From NCBI GenBank assembly GCA_901472405.1, contig LR590463.1, positions 3,286,001-3,350,000 of the forward strand: a stretch of DNA of 64,000 bases, read 5' to 3'. The stretch's first letter is position 1. The number at the start of each line of letters is the position of its first letter. The notes beneath the pieces are model-generated. The model was not told the origin of the DNA, ran no database searches, and was given only the letters and a program-made list of their open reading frames with translations. The position numbers were made by a program, and so were the translations under genes. The DNA is from Serratia rubidaea. Its GTDB lineage: Bacteria; Pseudomonadota; Gammaproteobacteria; Enterobacterales; Enterobacteriaceae. Shown here piece after piece: positions 20,881 to 30,642 of the stretch.

Positions 20881-22841
20881 CAGGCTACCTCCATCGCAGG
20901 TTGTTCACTCTTGCGTCGGACCACCGGCGGCGCGCTCGGCTCCGCCAGCGCCTCCGCCACCAGTTCGGCAATATCCTTCACCTCCGGACGCGGCTCCACC
21001 ACCCCTTCGAGCATCGCGGTGCACTGCTGGCAGCCGACGGCGATCAGCGCTGCGCCGGTGGCGCGGGCGTCCTCCATCCGCATGTCGGCAATCCGCCGTT
21101 CGCCGGGAATATCGGTAATCGGCGCGCCGCCCCCGCCGCCGCAGCAGCGGGAACGGAAGCCGGAACGCTCCATCTCGGCCAGTTGGATGCCCAGCTCCGC
21201 CAGCAGCTCGCGCGGCGCCTCATACTCGCCGTTATAGCGCCCCAGATAACACGGGTCGTGCCAGGTGACGCTGCCGCCCTTGTAGTCATTCAGGTTCAGC
21301 AGCTGCGCCTTCACCAGCTCGTTGATAAAGGTGGTATGGTGCAGCACCTCGTAATCCGGCTTCTCGCCCTCGGGGCAGAATTCCGGATACTCGTTGCGCA
21401 GGCAGTGGAAAGCGTGCGGATCGGTGGTGACGATGCGGTTGAAACGGTATTTGCCCAGGGTGGCGAGGTTGCGCTTCGCCAGACGCTGGAAGGTGGCGTC
21501 ATCCCCCAGGCGGCGCGCCACGTCGCCGCTGTCCAGCTCTTCATCCCCCAGTATGGCGAAGTCCACCCCCGCCGCCTTCAGGATCTTCACAAAAGCGCGC
21601 AGAATGCGCTGGCTGCGCATATCGAACGCGCCGTCGGACACCCAGAACAGCACGTCCGCCTGCTTCACCTCCTTCATGATGCGCAGGTTCTGATCCGCCG
21701 CCCAGTTGGTGCGGCTGCGCGGGTTAAACCCGTTGGGATTGTCGGTGACGATCAGGTTATCCAGCACTTCGGCCCCCTTGTTCGGGGTGCTGCCCTTCTC
21801 CAGCGTCAGGAAGCGGCGCATATCGACAATCGCATCCACGTGCTCGATCATCATCGGGCACTCTTCAACGCAGGCGCGGCAGGTGGTGCAGGACCACAGC
21901 GTTTCCGGATTAATCAGCCCGGAAACGATGGGCTGATGCGGTGCGCCGCACGCCTTGCCGACTTCAATACCCGGATAGGGGCTGCCGGCAAAGCGGGCGT
22001 CCGAGCCGCCTGCCAGGCCGACCACCATATCCTGAATCAGCTTTTTGGGGTTCAGCGGCTGCCCGGCGGCGAACGCCGGACACACCGCCTCACAGCGGCC
22101 GCACTGCACGCAGGCGTCGAAGCCGAGCAGCTGATTCCAGGTAAAATCGCTGGGCTTTTCCACCCCCAGCTTCGGCGCCGCCAGATCCACCGCTTTCAGC
22201 GCGGTGGAGCGTCCGCCGCCAAAGCGCTCCGGCCGGCGGTGAAACGCCAGATGAAGCGCGCCGGCAAAGGCATGCTTCATCGGCCCGCCCCAGGCCATGC
22301 CGAACACCATTTCCCCCAGCCCCCAGACGATCCCGGCCGTCAGCAGCGCCGCCAGCAGCCAGCCGCCGCTGCCTTCAGGCAGGATGCCCGCCGCCGGCAG
22401 CGTGGCGATAAAAAAGCTGGCCGCGAAGACCAGCAGGCTTTTCGGCAGCCGCATCCACGGCCCCTTCGACAGACGGGACGGCGGGTTGCGGCGGCGGCGA
22501 TAGACAAACAGCGCCCCGGTCAGCATCAGCGCCAGCGCCCCCAGCAGCGCGCCGGCCAGCCAGCGGCTATGGATGCCGAACAGATGCACCGCCAGGATCA
22601 GCAGCATCGACAGCACAAAGCCGCCCGCGGTCGCCACGTGGGTGTTCGACATCACCTTATCGCGCGCCACTACGTGGTGCAGATCCACCAGATAGCGGCG
22701 CGGCATCGCCAGCAGCCCGGCCAGCAGGGCCACCTTTTCCGGCCGGCCGGCGCGCCACAGGCGGATGCGCCGGATGATGCCGACCGCCGCTAGCAATAGC
22801 GCAACCGTCAGCAGCACGGGGAGTAATCTGTCGAGTATCAT
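20880..22841 (-). CDS. dgcB: Dimethylglycine catabolism protein DgcB (Fe-S, membrane)
   Basis: The N-terminal 200 residues hold several membrane segments (DUF3483-like). Then come two 4Fe-4S ferredoxin motifs (CVQCGRCEAVCP and CTTCRACVEECP) and two CCG-type domains (WHDPCYLGRYN, SRCCGGGGGAP) as in heterodisulfide-reductase-like proteins. In Pseudomonas, DgcA and DgcB convert dimethylglycine to sarcosine, and DgcB is thought to link electron flow to the membrane. The length from ATG 22841 is 653 residues. An in-frame upstream start exists but would precede the natural N-terminus. It overlaps etfA by one base and follows dgcA by 37 bases. Confidence 0.88.
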   Translation of the reverse strand: MILDRLLPVLLTVALLLAAVGIIRRIRLWRAGRPEKVALLAGLLAMPRRYLVDLHHVVARDKVMSNTHVATAGGFVLSMLLILAVHLFGIHSRWLAGALLGALALMLTGALFVYRRRRNPPSRLSKGPWMRLPKSLLVFAASFFIATLPAAGILPEGSGGWLLAALLTAGIVWGLGEMVFGMAWGGPMKHAFAGALHLAFHRRPERFGGGRSTALKAVDLAAPKLGVEKPSDFTWNQLLGFDACVQCGRCEAVCPAFAAGQPLNPKKLIQDMVVGLAGGSDARFAGSPYPGIEVGKACGAPHQPIVSGLINPETLWSCTTCRACVEECPMMIEHVDAIVDMRRFLTLEKGSTPNKGAEVLDNLIVTDNPNGFNPRSRTNWAADQNLRIMKEVKQADVLFWVSDGAFDMRSQRILRAFVKILKAAGVDFAILGDEELDSGDVARRLGDDATFQRLAKRNLATLGKYRFNRIVTTDPHAFHCLRNEYPEFCPEGEKPDYEVLHHTTFINELVKAQLLNLNDYKGGSVTWHDPCYLGRYNGEYEAPRELLAELGIQLAEMERSGFRSRCCGGGGGAPITDIPGERRIADMRMEDARATGAALIAVGCQQCTAMLEGVVEPRPEVKDIAELVAEALAEPSAPPVVRRKSEQPAMEVA

Positions 22842-22878
22842 GGTGTCCTCTCTCGCAATAACCCGGGTGGGCGTTCGG

Positions 22879-24942
22879 TTACAGATCCTTGCACAGGCGC
22901 AGTGCGTCGTAGATCGCCGCGTGGACGTTGCGCTGCGACACGCAGTCACCCAGCCGCCAGAGGATCATGCCTTCGCCCGCCTCCGCCAGCACCGGCTGCG
23001 GCTGCGCGGCAAACAGCGCCTCGTTATCGATCTGCCCCTGATTGCGTGACTCCGCCTTCAGCTGGTAGTACAGCTCCTCGTTCGGCCGGGTGCCGTTTTC
23101 CACCACCACCTGATCCACCACCCGCTCCTCTTTCTGGCCGGTGTACTCGTTTTCCAGCACCGCCACCAGCTTGTCGCCTTCGCGATATACCGCTTCCAGC
23201 GCCAGATCCGAGGTCATGATCACCGCCTTTTCATACAGGCTGCGGTAATAGGTCGGGAAGGTGGTGCCGCCGATGCCGACGCCGGGCTTGATATCATCGG
23301 TCACCAGCTCCACCAGCGCCCCTTTGGCGGTCAGGTAGTCGGCGGTCGACATGCCGGTAAATTCGCAGATGGTGTCGTAAATCAGGACGTTTTTACCCGG
23401 CTCGACGGCGCCGGTCAGGATGTCCCAGCTGGAGACCACCCGTCCGTCCTCCGCGCCCCACTCCGGGTTTTGCTCAAGGAACGGCCGGCCGCCGGTCGCC
23501 AGGATGCAGACATCCGGCCGCAGATCGCGCACCGTGGCGGCGTCCGCGTTGGTTCCCAGCTGGACCGTCACCCCCAGCCGCTGCAGCTCCATCGCCAGCC
23601 AGCGGGTAATGCCCGCCATCTGGTCGCGCTGCGGCGCCCGGGCGGCGATTCGAAATCTGGCCGCCCAGCTCCTCGCCGCGTTCGAGCAGCGTCACCTGAT
23701 GGCCGCGCTCGGCCGCCACCCGCGCCGCCTCCATGCCGCCGGGGCCGCCGCCGACCACCACCACCTTGCGCTGCGGGCCGTCGCTTTTGCTAATAATATG
23801 CGGCAGTCCCATATATTCGCGCGAGGTCGCCGCGTTCTGGATGCACAGCACGTCCAGCCCCATATACTGACGATCGATGCAGTAATTAGCGCCCACGCAC
23901 TGGCGGATCTGGTCTACCTGGTTCAGTTTGATCTTGGCGATCAGGTGCGGATCGGCGATGTGGGCCCGGGTCATGCCGACAAAATCGACATAGCCCTGCT
24001 CCAGAATACGCTGCGCCTGGTTCGGATCCTTGATGTTCTGCGCGTGGATCACCGGCACCGACACCACCTCTTTGATCCCGGCCGCCAGGTGCAGGAACGG
24101 CTCCGGCGGGTAGCTCATATTCGGGATAACGTTGGCCAGCGTGTTATGGGTATCGCAGCCCGAACCGACCACGCCAAAATAGTCCACCATGCCGGTGGCG
24201 TCGTAGTAGGCGGCGATCTGCTTCATATCTTCATGGCTCAGGCCGTCAGGATGGAATTCGTCGCCGGTGATGCGCATGCCCACCACAAAATCCGGCCCGA
24301 CCGCTTCACGCACCGCCTTCAGCACTTCCATCCCGAAGCGCATGCGGTTTTCAAAGCTGCCGCCCCACTCGTCGGTACGCTTGTTGACCCGCGGCGACCA
24401 GAACTGATCGATCATGTGCTGATGCACGGCGGACAGCTCCACGCCGTCGAGGCCGCCCTCTTTGGCGCGCACCGCCGCCCGGGCGAAGTCGCCGATCACC
24501 CGCCGGATCTCTTCCACTTCGATGGTCTTGCAGGTCGCGCGGTGCACCGGCTCGCGAATGCCCGACGGCGACATCAGGTTGGGCCAGTTCTCACCGTCCC
24601 AGCGCGAACGCCGCCCCATATGGGAAATCTGGATCATGATCTTGCCGCCGTGCTTGTGCACCGCGTCGGCCAGATTTTGAAAATGGGAATGATGCGGTCG
24701 GTCGACAGGTTCACCGAGCTCCACCAGCTCTGGGGACTGTCGATCGACACCACGCTGGAGCCGCCGCAGATGCAGAGGCCGCAGCCGCCTTTCGCCTTCT
24801 CTTCGTAATATTTAACGTAGCGCTCGGTGGTCATGCCGCCGTCGGTGGCATACACCTCGGCGTGGGCGGTGCTGACGATGCGGTTACGGATGGTCAGCTT
24901 ATTGATATTCAACGGCTGGAACAGGAGATCAAACTGGGACAT
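22879..24942 (-). CDS. dgcA: Dimethylglycine dehydrogenase subunit DgcA
   Basis: DgcA is an old-yellow-enzyme-like flavoprotein. Residues about 1-380 form an FMN TIM barrel (DLLFQPLNINKLTIRNRIV, then HQHMIDQFWSPRVNKR). A 4Fe-4S segment follows (CVGANYCIDRQYMG...CIQN), then an FAD/NAD(P) domain (VVVVGGGPGGMEAARVAAERG). A missing C near 24689 and an extra T near 23650 break the frame. They cancel, giving 687 residues, the usual family length. ATG 24942 is preferred over an upstream TTG. It is the third gene of a minus-strand operon running from the dipeptidase to etfB. Confidence 0.88.
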
Positions 24943-24998
24943 GGCTACACCCTGATTCAATGCTTAAACCCAGGCCGCCCGCAGGCGGCCGTCGCGTA

Positions 24999-25529
24999 TT
25001 ACAGCGGCGCTACCTCAAACACGCCGTAGTCACTTCCCTCTTCGGCAGCGCTCCGGGTCTGGACCGCCCGGGTTCTGACCGCGTAGCCCAGACTTTGGGC
25101 GATCTGATCCATGGCGCCGGCAAACCAGCCGGTAAACATGTAATCGACCTTGCGGTTGACCTTGCCGTACTGATAAACAAATGCGGAGTGCTCCAGGCGC
25201 ACGCGGGCGGTGCCCTGCTCCAGATCGAGCGCCTCGATGATAAACAGCCCCCAGCCACGCTGGGAGAGCCGCTTCATATAGTGTTCAAAGACCGCGGCGC
25301 CGGCGATGCCGTGGGCTTCAGCCTCCTTTTCACACCAGTAGTAGGCGGATTTATAGCCCGCCTTATAGAGAATGGCGGCATAGCGTTCCTCACCGATCTC
25401 CTCTTCGATCGCCATATGGTTATTGACGAAAAAGTGACGCGGTACGTACAGCATCGGCAGCGCATCAGTGGTCCAGACGCCGGTTTCGTCGTCTACCGCT
25501 ATCGGCAGTTCAGGTGCATGTGAACTCAT
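24999..25529 (-). CDS. DUF5943 protein of the dimethylglycine operon
   Basis: This 176-residue soluble protein (SSHAPELPIAVDDETGVW at the start, VAPL at the end) matches the small gene found between the dipeptidase and dgcA in Pseudomonas glycine betaine loci. It resembles 4-vinyl-reductase (V4R)-like ligand-binding folds (YKAGYKSAYYWCEKEAEAHG, MKRLSQRGWG, SAFVYQYGKVNRKVDYMFTG), which might bind a small molecule. No catalytic motif is evident. Its conserved place in the operon suggests an accessory role in dimethylglycine or sarcosine oxidation. The family number is from memory. Confidence 0.7.
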   Translation of the reverse strand: MSSHAPELPIAVDDETGVWTTDALPMLYVPRHFFVNNHMAIEEEIGEERYAAILYKAGYKSAYYWCEKEAEAHGIAGAAVFEHYMKRLSQRGWGLFIIEALDLEQGTARVRLEHSAFVYQYGKVNRKVDYMFTGWFAGAMDQIAQSLGYAVRTRAVQTRSAAEEGSDYGVFEVAPL

Positions 25530-25560
25530 GGTTTCTCCCTGACAATCTTTATGTTGACGG

Positions 25561-26538
25561 TTATTCGCCCCAGACTTCGCCCAGAACGCGGACCCAGTTC
25601 TCGCCCATAATCTTGCGCACCTGATGTTCGCTGAAGCCGTGACGCAGCAGGGCTTCGGTCAGGTTGGGGAATTCGCCGAGGGTGCGGATCCCCTCCGGGT
25701 TGATGATTTTGCCGAAGCTGGTCAGATGGCGGGCGTACCCCTTGTCGTGGGTTAACCACTCAAAGAAGGCCTGATCCTGGCCCTGGGTGAAGTCGGTGCC
25801 GATGCCGATCTGATCTTCCCCCACCAGGTTAAAGATGTATTCGATGGCCTCGACATAGTCGTCAATGGTGGAGTGAATGCCGTTTTTCAGGAACGGGGTA
25901 AACATGGTGACGCCGACAAAGCCGCCGTGGTCGGCAATAAACTTCAGCTCGGCATCGGATTTATTGCGCGGGTGGTCCTTCAGACCGGAAGGCAGACAGT
26001 GCGAATAACAGACCGGTTTTTCCGACGCCAGAATCACCTCTTCGGAGGTTTTGGCGCCGACGTGGGAGAGATCGCACATCACGCCGGCGCGGTTCATCTC
26101 CGCCACCACTTCCCGGCCGTAGCCGGACAGCCCGCCGTCGCGCTCATAGCAGCCGGTGCCCACCAGGTTCTGGGTGTTGTAGGCCATCTGCACCACCCCG
26201 ACGCCAAGATCCTTGAATATCTGCACGTAGCCGAGCTGGTCCTCAAAGGCGTTGGCATTCTGGAACCCCATCAGCACGCCGGTCTTGCCTGCCGCTTTGG
26301 CGCTCATGATGTCGGCGGTGGTGCGCACCTTCATCACCAGATCGGCGTTCTGTTCGATCAGCGCGTTCATCGCGACGATATTGTCCACGGTGCTCTGGAA
26401 CCCTTCCCAGACCGACACCGTACAGTTCGCCGCGGTCAGACCGCCGCGCCGCATATCTTCAAACAGTTCGCGATCCCATTTGGCGATCACCAGACCATCG
26501 ATAACAATGGCGTCGTTGTGCAACTGTGCTGCGTTCAT
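25561..26538 (-). CDS. Membrane-dipeptidase-like (M19) amidohydrolase
   Basis: This 325-residue M19-type amidohydrolase starts MNAAQLHNDAIVIDGLVIAK. Active-site segments are CDLSHVGAKTSEEV and PVCYSHC (metal and substrate His), and the GIGTDFTQGQD block is typical of the family. The usual N-terminal HxD motif of renal dipeptidase is replaced by DGLV, as in other members of this operon type. It is the first gene of the dgc operon, as in Pseudomonas, where its role in betaine use is unclear. An upstream extension of the frame to 26802 is rejected because it lacks a ribosome site. Confidence 0.8.
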   Translation of the reverse strand: MNAAQLHNDAIVIDGLVIAKWDRELFEDMRRGGLTAANCTVSVWEGFQSTVDNIVAMNALIEQNADLVMKVRTTADIMSAKAAGKTGVLMGFQNANAFEDQLGYVQIFKDLGVGVVQMAYNTQNLVGTGCYERDGGLSGYGREVVAEMNRAGVMCDLSHVGAKTSEEVILASEKPVCYSHCLPSGLKDHPRNKSDAELKFIADHGGFVGVTMFTPFLKNGIHSTIDDYVEAIEYIFNLVGEDQIGIGTDFTQGQDQAFFEWLTHDKGYARHLTSFGKIINPEGIRTLGEFPNLTEALLRHGFSEHQVRKIMGENWVRVLGEVWGE

Positions 26539-26853
26539 CTTTCCACCCCTGTCTGTAACGGCCAGAGCGGCCCTGATGTTCGACAGCATAGAGTTAACCC
26601 TACAAAGAAAGTGTTCTGAAAACGTCACCTGCCTGACCCACAGCGCAACCGACGCCGAACGAAAAATACGGCGCGTCTCGAAAATGTCGCATCGCGATGT
26701 CGCGCCGGAGAAAATTTCGTTCACCATGGGCCTTTGTTTGGACGCACCTCCCGGGGAAAGATGGGCATATGCCTGGCCTATACAAGTGAACGTTTGAGAC
26801 ATATACTTGCCCTATGCCTACCAACACGCTTTCACCCGGCGAGGAGCAGCAAC
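26539..26853. promoter_or_regulatory. Divergent regulatory region, dgc operon and vapBC
   Basis: No gene is supported. Two TGTCGC elements lie 13 bases apart at 26685-26690 and 26698-26703 upstream of the dgc operon. This is a direct-repeat layout that would suit an AraC-type activator. On the vapB side, a TATACT box near 26802 with TTGAGA upstream could be a promoter, close to the vapB start at 26854. Confidence 0.5.
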
Positions 26854-27084
26854 ATGAGAACAGTATCTGTGTTTAAAAACGGCAATAACCGCGCGATCCG
26901 CCTGCCCCGCGATATGGATTTTGCAGGCGTCAACGAACTGGAGATCGTCCGTGAAGGCGACACCATCATCCTGAGGCCGGTAAAGCCGAGCTGGGGATCG
27001 TTTCTGCTGGAAGACAAAGCCGATGCGGACTTTATGACGGAACGTGAAGACATCATTAATGACGAGGGACGCGTCAAACCATGA
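26854..27084 (+). CDS. vapB: VapB-type antitoxin
   Basis: This 76-residue AbrB/MazE-like protein has the typical swapped-hairpin N-terminus (TVSVFKNGNNRAIRLPRDMDF, then ELEIVREGDTIILRP). Its acidic C-terminal tail (LLEDKADADFMTEREDI) should bind and block the toxin. GAGGAG lies before the ATG. The stop overlaps the vapC start by four bases, the usual toxin-antitoxin layout. VapB normally represses its own operon. Confidence 0.88.
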   Translation: MRTVSVFKNGNNRAIRLPRDMDFAGVNELEIVREGDTIILRPVKPSWGSFLLEDKADADFMTEREDIINDEGRVKP

Positions 27085-27497
27085 GCCACACCTACATGCT
27101 GGACACCTGTATTTGCTCTTACATTATGCGCGAGCAGCCAGCAGCGGCGATCCGGCGTCTGGAGCAGGCGGTGATGCAACGCCATCGGATCGTGGTGTCG
27201 GCCATTACCTATGCCGAAATGCGCTTTGGTGCGATCGGTAAAAAGGCCTCACCGCGTCATACGCAGCTGGTCGAGGCCTTCTGCAGCCGCCTTGACGCCA
27301 TTTTGCCGTGGGACCGCGCCGCGGTGGATGAAACCACGACGCTGAAGGCCGCGTTGGCCGCCGCCGGTACGCCGATCGGGCCCAACGATACCGCAATTGC
27401 CGGCCATGCCATCGCCACTGGCGCCATTCTGGTCACCAATAATGACAAGGAGTTTGCGCGCGTGCCCGGGCTGGCGCTGGAGGACTGGTCGGCATAG
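27081..27497 (+). CDS. vapC: VapC-type PIN-domain ribonuclease toxin
   Basis: The 138-residue PIN domain shows the acidic metal-binding residues in order: Asp8 (MLDTCICSYIM), the Glu in ITYAEMRFGA, and Asp in PIGPNDTAIAGHA with a following Asp in TNNDKEFARVPGL. Enteric VapC toxins cut initiator tRNA in the anticodon stem; this one is similar in length and motif. A small hairpin follows. It is placed between the dgc operon and the gbdR-like gene, unrelated in function to its neighbours. Confidence 0.88.
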   Translation: MSHTYMLDTCICSYIMREQPAAAIRRLEQAVMQRHRIVVSAITYAEMRFGAIGKKASPRHTQLVEAFCSRLDAILPWDRAAVDETTTLKAALAAAGTPIGPNDTAIAGHAIATGAILVTNNDKEFARVPGLALEDWSA

Positions 27498-27501
27498 CCG
27501 C

Positions 27502-27518
27502 CTGCCCGTTGCGGGCAG
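27502..27518. terminator. Short hairpin after vapC
   Basis: CTGCCCG and CGGGCAG form a 7-base-pair stem around TTG between convergent vapC and the gbdR-like gene. No T run follows, so this is a weak call. Confidence 0.4.
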
Positions 27519-27543
27519 ACGGCGATGATAGTTGAGGCCGGCC

Positions 27544-28698
27544 TTAGGGCGGCGAGCTCCAGCCCAGCGACACCGAACCGTAGGTGGGTTCAAAACGCGC
27601 CTCGCTCAGGGCGCGCACCGCCACCGCCGACGCCACGCGCTCTTTCTTGCCGTTCAGGCCCGGCAGCGCGGTGGTCACCAGCTGCGGCAGGGTTTCGCTC
27701 AGCGCCTGGCTGCGTATGCCGCGCCGCTCCTCGCGCGGCGGAATGCCGATATGCTCGCGGTAGCATTTGCTAAAGTGCGGCGTCGAGACAAAACCGCAGG
27801 CCAGCGCGATCTCGATAATCGACATCGAGGTTTGCTTCAGCAGCTGACGCGCCCGGAACAGGCGGAGTTTCATATAGTAACGGGACGGTGAGCACTGCAG
27901 GTACTTCTGAAACAGACGTTCAAGCTGACGCCGGGACAGCCCCACATAGGTGGCCAGCTCATCCAGATCGATCGGCTCTTCGATATTGGCCTCCATCAGC
28001 GAGACCGCCTCCACCAGATTCGGCTGCGCGGTGCCCAGCACATGGCGCAGCGGTATGCGCTGGTAGTCGGACTCATTGCGCACCCGATCGCAGATAAACA
28101 TCTCCGAGATCGCCGCCGTCAGCTGATAGCCGAAGTCGCGCTTGATCATACTGAGCATCATGTCCATCGGCACCGTGCCGCCGCTGCAGGTCATGCGGTC
28201 GCGCTCGATGACGAACAGCTGATTGGTACAGCGCACCTTGGGATAGGCTTCCTGCATCGAGGCGATGCACTCCCAGTGCGCGCTGCAGTGGTAGCCGTCC
28301 AGCAGCCCGGCCTCCGCCAGCAGGTAAGGGCCGGTGCAGACGCCGCCAATCAGAATTTGCTTGCGCGCCATCGCCTGCAGCCAGCTCACCTGACGGCGAC
28401 TGTAGCTGCGGGTAATATTGACGCCGCCGACCACAATCAGCACGTCCAGCGCGCTGGAGTCGGCCATCGAACAATCCGGCGTAATGTGAATGCCGTCGCT
28501 GGCCATCACCACGCCGCCGTCCTCGCTGATGGTATGCCAGTCATACAGCTCGCGGCCGCTTAACTGGTTCGCCATGCGCAGCGGTTCAACCGCCGTCGCC
28601 AGCGCCATCATGGTGAAATTGTTGACCAGTAAAAAACCAACCGTATGTGTCTTATTATTTTCGATACTCGCCCGGGATGATGTATTTGCTTCAGACAT
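27544..28698 (-). CDS. gbdR: AraC-family regulator with DJ-1/PfpI-like domain, GbdR-like
   Basis: The N-terminal 200 residues form a glutamine-amidotransferase-like (DJ-1/PfpI) sensor domain (HTVGFLLVNNFTMMALATAV, IGGVCTGPYLLAEAGLL). The C-terminal part has two helix-turn-helix motifs of the AraC family (DELATYVGLSRRQLERLFQ and IIEIALACGFVSTPHFSKCYR). In Pseudomonas aeruginosa, GbdR senses glycine betaine and dimethylglycine and activates gbc, dgc, sox and sda genes. Size, domain order and position inside this island support the same role. A GlxA-type second regulator lies at 35064-36164. The frame is intact at 384 residues. Confidence 0.8.
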   Translation of the reverse strand: MSEANTSSRASIENNKTHTVGFLLVNNFTMMALATAVEPLRMANQLSGRELYDWHTISEDGGVVMASDGIHITPDCSMADSSALDVLIVVGGVNITRSYSRRQVSWLQAMARKQILIGGVCTGPYLLAEAGLLDGYHCSAHWECIASMQEAYPKVRCTNQLFVIERDRMTCSGGTVPMDMMLSMIKRDFGYQLTAAISEMFICDRVRNESDYQRIPLRHVLGTAQPNLVEAVSLMEANIEEPIDLDELATYVGLSRRQLERLFQKYLQCSPSRYYMKLRLFRARQLLKQTSMSIIEIALACGFVSTPHFSKCYREHIGIPPREERRGIRSQALSETLPQLVTTALPGLNGKKERVASAVAVRALSEARFEPTYGSVSLGWSSPP

Positions 28699-28978
28699 AT
28701 GCTCTTGCCTCTGTGGTCTCTCGTCAGGAGAGGGAACAAACGGGTCTGATACTTCTTCACTTCCACAGAAAACAATAAGGCAACAAATGTGCCACTTCCT
28801 TTTTACATTTAAAATGTATGCGCAATATCTCGATAATCATTCATCGATAGTGATTTAGCACCGCTGTTGCGATCAAAAAAACAGAGCTGGCACAATTCGT
28901 GCTGAGTGGGGTAATCCCCTATCGCCACATGCTTTTCTGGTGCATCTGCCCAATAAGCGGGCAGGCATCCGCCAACCG

Positions 28979-30355
28979 TCAGCACTCTATCGCGTTCACC
29001 GCCAGACCGCCGCGCGACGTCTCCTTATACTTGTCCTGCATATCCCGCCCGGTATCGCGCATGGTGCGGATCACTTTATCGAGCGACACAAAGTGCTGCC
29101 CGTCGCCCCGCAACGCCATCTGGGCGGCGTTGATCGCCTTCATCGCGGCGATGGCGTTACGCTCGATGCAGGGCACCTGCACCAGCCCGGCCACCGGATC
29201 GCAAGTCAGCCCCAGGTTATGCTCCAGCGCAATCTCGGCCGCATTCTCCACCTGCTCCGGCGTGCCGCCCAGCACCTCGGTCAGCCCGGCGGCTGCCATG
29301 GCGCAGGCGGAGCCGACTTCTCCCTGGCAGCCCACCTCCGCGCCGGAAATTGAGGCGTTTTTCTTACACAGCGCCCCCACCGCCGCCGCCGCCAGCAGAA
29401 AGTCCACCACGTCCTGCTCCCGCGTCTGCTCGCTAAAGCGCATGTAATACATCAGCACCGCCGGCACAATCCCGGCCGCGCCGTTGGTGGGCGCCGTAAC
29501 CATGCGCCCTCCCGCGGCATTCTCCTCATTGACCGCCAGCGCATAGAGATTAACCCAGTCCATCGCCGACAGCGTGGTGCCAATCACATTCGCCCCCGTC
29601 GCCCGCTGCAGGGAACGGTACAGCCCGGGCGCGCGGCGCTTCACGTTCAGCCCGCCCGGCAGCACGCCCTCATTTTCCAGCCCCTGGGCAACACAGTCCT
29701 GCATCGCCTGCCAGAGGCCGGCGATACCGGCGCGGATGTCAGCCTCATCGCGCCATACCTTTTCGTTTTCCAGCATCAGTTCGGCGATCCTCAGCCCCTG
29801 CCGCCGGCAGTGCGCCAGCAGCTCCGCGCCGGAGTTAAAATCGTAAGGTAGCGCCACCTGCGGCACCAGATGCGCGGTGGCGGTGGCTTCACTCTCATCC
29901 AGCACAAAGCCGCCGCCGATGGAGTAGAAGGTGTTTTCATACGCCACGCCCTGCGCATCAAAGGCGGTCAGGCGCATGGCGTTGGGATGATACGCCAGCA
30001 CTTCATCGACGAAATGCAGGTCGCGGTTCCAGTCGAACTCCACGCCGGCGCCGCCGGCCAGGGTCAGAAAGCCGGTTTCGCACACCGCACGGATGGCGGG
30101 ATCGATCGTGCGGGGATCGACCGTATCCGGCGATTCGCCCATCAACCCCATCAGCGTCGCCTTATCGGTGCCGTGCCCCACGCCGGTGGCGCTCAGGGAG
30201 CCGAACAGGTCAACCCGGACGCGCGTCACCGCATCACGCACGCCCCGTTCGCTTAACTGCCGCACGAACCGCTGCGCGGCGCGCATCGGCCCCACGGTGT
30301 GTGAGCTGGAAGGGCCGATCCCAATCTTGAACAGATCAAAGACGCTGATACTCAT
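28979..30355 (-). CDS. sdaB: L-serine dehydratase (Fe-S, single chain)
   Basis: The enzyme deaminates L-serine to pyruvate using a 4Fe-4S cluster. The 458-residue protein starts [22 protein letters not shown] and keeps conserved segments [20 protein letters not shown] and [18 protein letters not shown], which supply the cluster Cys. In Pseudomonas, sdaB is part of the GbdR regulon, completing betaine to glycine to serine to pyruvate. An in-frame upstream start at 30391 is rejected in favour of ATG 30355. It is divergent from the BCCT transporter gene across 287 bases. Confidence 0.88.
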   Translation of the reverse strand: MSISVFDLFKIGIGPSSSHTVGPMRAAQRFVRQLSERGVRDAVTRVRVDLFGSLSATGVGHGTDKATLMGLMGESPDTVDPRTIDPAIRAVCETGFLTLAGGAGVEFDWNRDLHFVDEVLAYHPNAMRLTAFDAQGVAYENTFYSIGGGFVLDESEATATAHLVPQVALPYDFNSGAELLAHCRRQGLRIAELMLENEKVWRDEADIRAGIAGLWQAMQDCVAQGLENEGVLPGGLNVKRRAPGLYRSLQRATGANVIGTTLSAMDWVNLYALAVNEENAAGGRMVTAPTNGAAGIVPAVLMYYMRFSEQTREQDVVDFLLAAAAVGALCKKNASISGAEVGCQGEVGSACAMAAAGLTEVLGGTPEQVENAAEIALEHNLGLTCDPVAGLVQVPCIERNAIAAMKAINAAQMALRGDGQHFVSLDKVIRTMRDTGRDMQDKYKETSRGGLAVNAIEC

Positions 30356-30642
30356 TACCTTCTCCCGAGAGCCTGAAATGTCAGCGTCCATTATTACTGT
30401 GGATACGGGGCAAAAAAATGCCGATTCACGACGCTTTCGGACGTCACACCGACCGAAAACCGCCGTCGCCCCCCGCCCCGCGCCGCATGTCGCAAATCGA
30501 CCCCGTCAGGACGTTGACAGGCATTTTGCGCCGTCTCCCCACCGCTATCATCCGTCTTGGGCGGGCTGAACCAACCAGGGGCTGCGCCCGTCCCCACGCA
30601 GGCTTCAGACAATCACCAACCATTCCCTTAGGAGGAATCACT
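30356..30642. promoter_or_regulatory. Divergent sdaB / BCCT transporter regulatory region
   Basis: No gene is supported. A TGTCGCA element occurs at 30488-30494, and a TTGACA-like sequence is at about 30514-30519. An AGGAGGAATC ribosome site just before 30643 serves the transporter. The rest is GC-rich without clear structure. Confidence 0.45.

Noticed and set aside
25561..26802. N-terminal extension of the M19 protein to 413 residues
   Set aside because: The extension crosses the regulatory region with the TGTCGC repeats and lacks similarity; the start at 26538 matches the family.
26854..27497. vapBC as a regulator of the betaine genes
   Set aside because: Nothing in the sequence links it to the pathway; the promoters appear separate.
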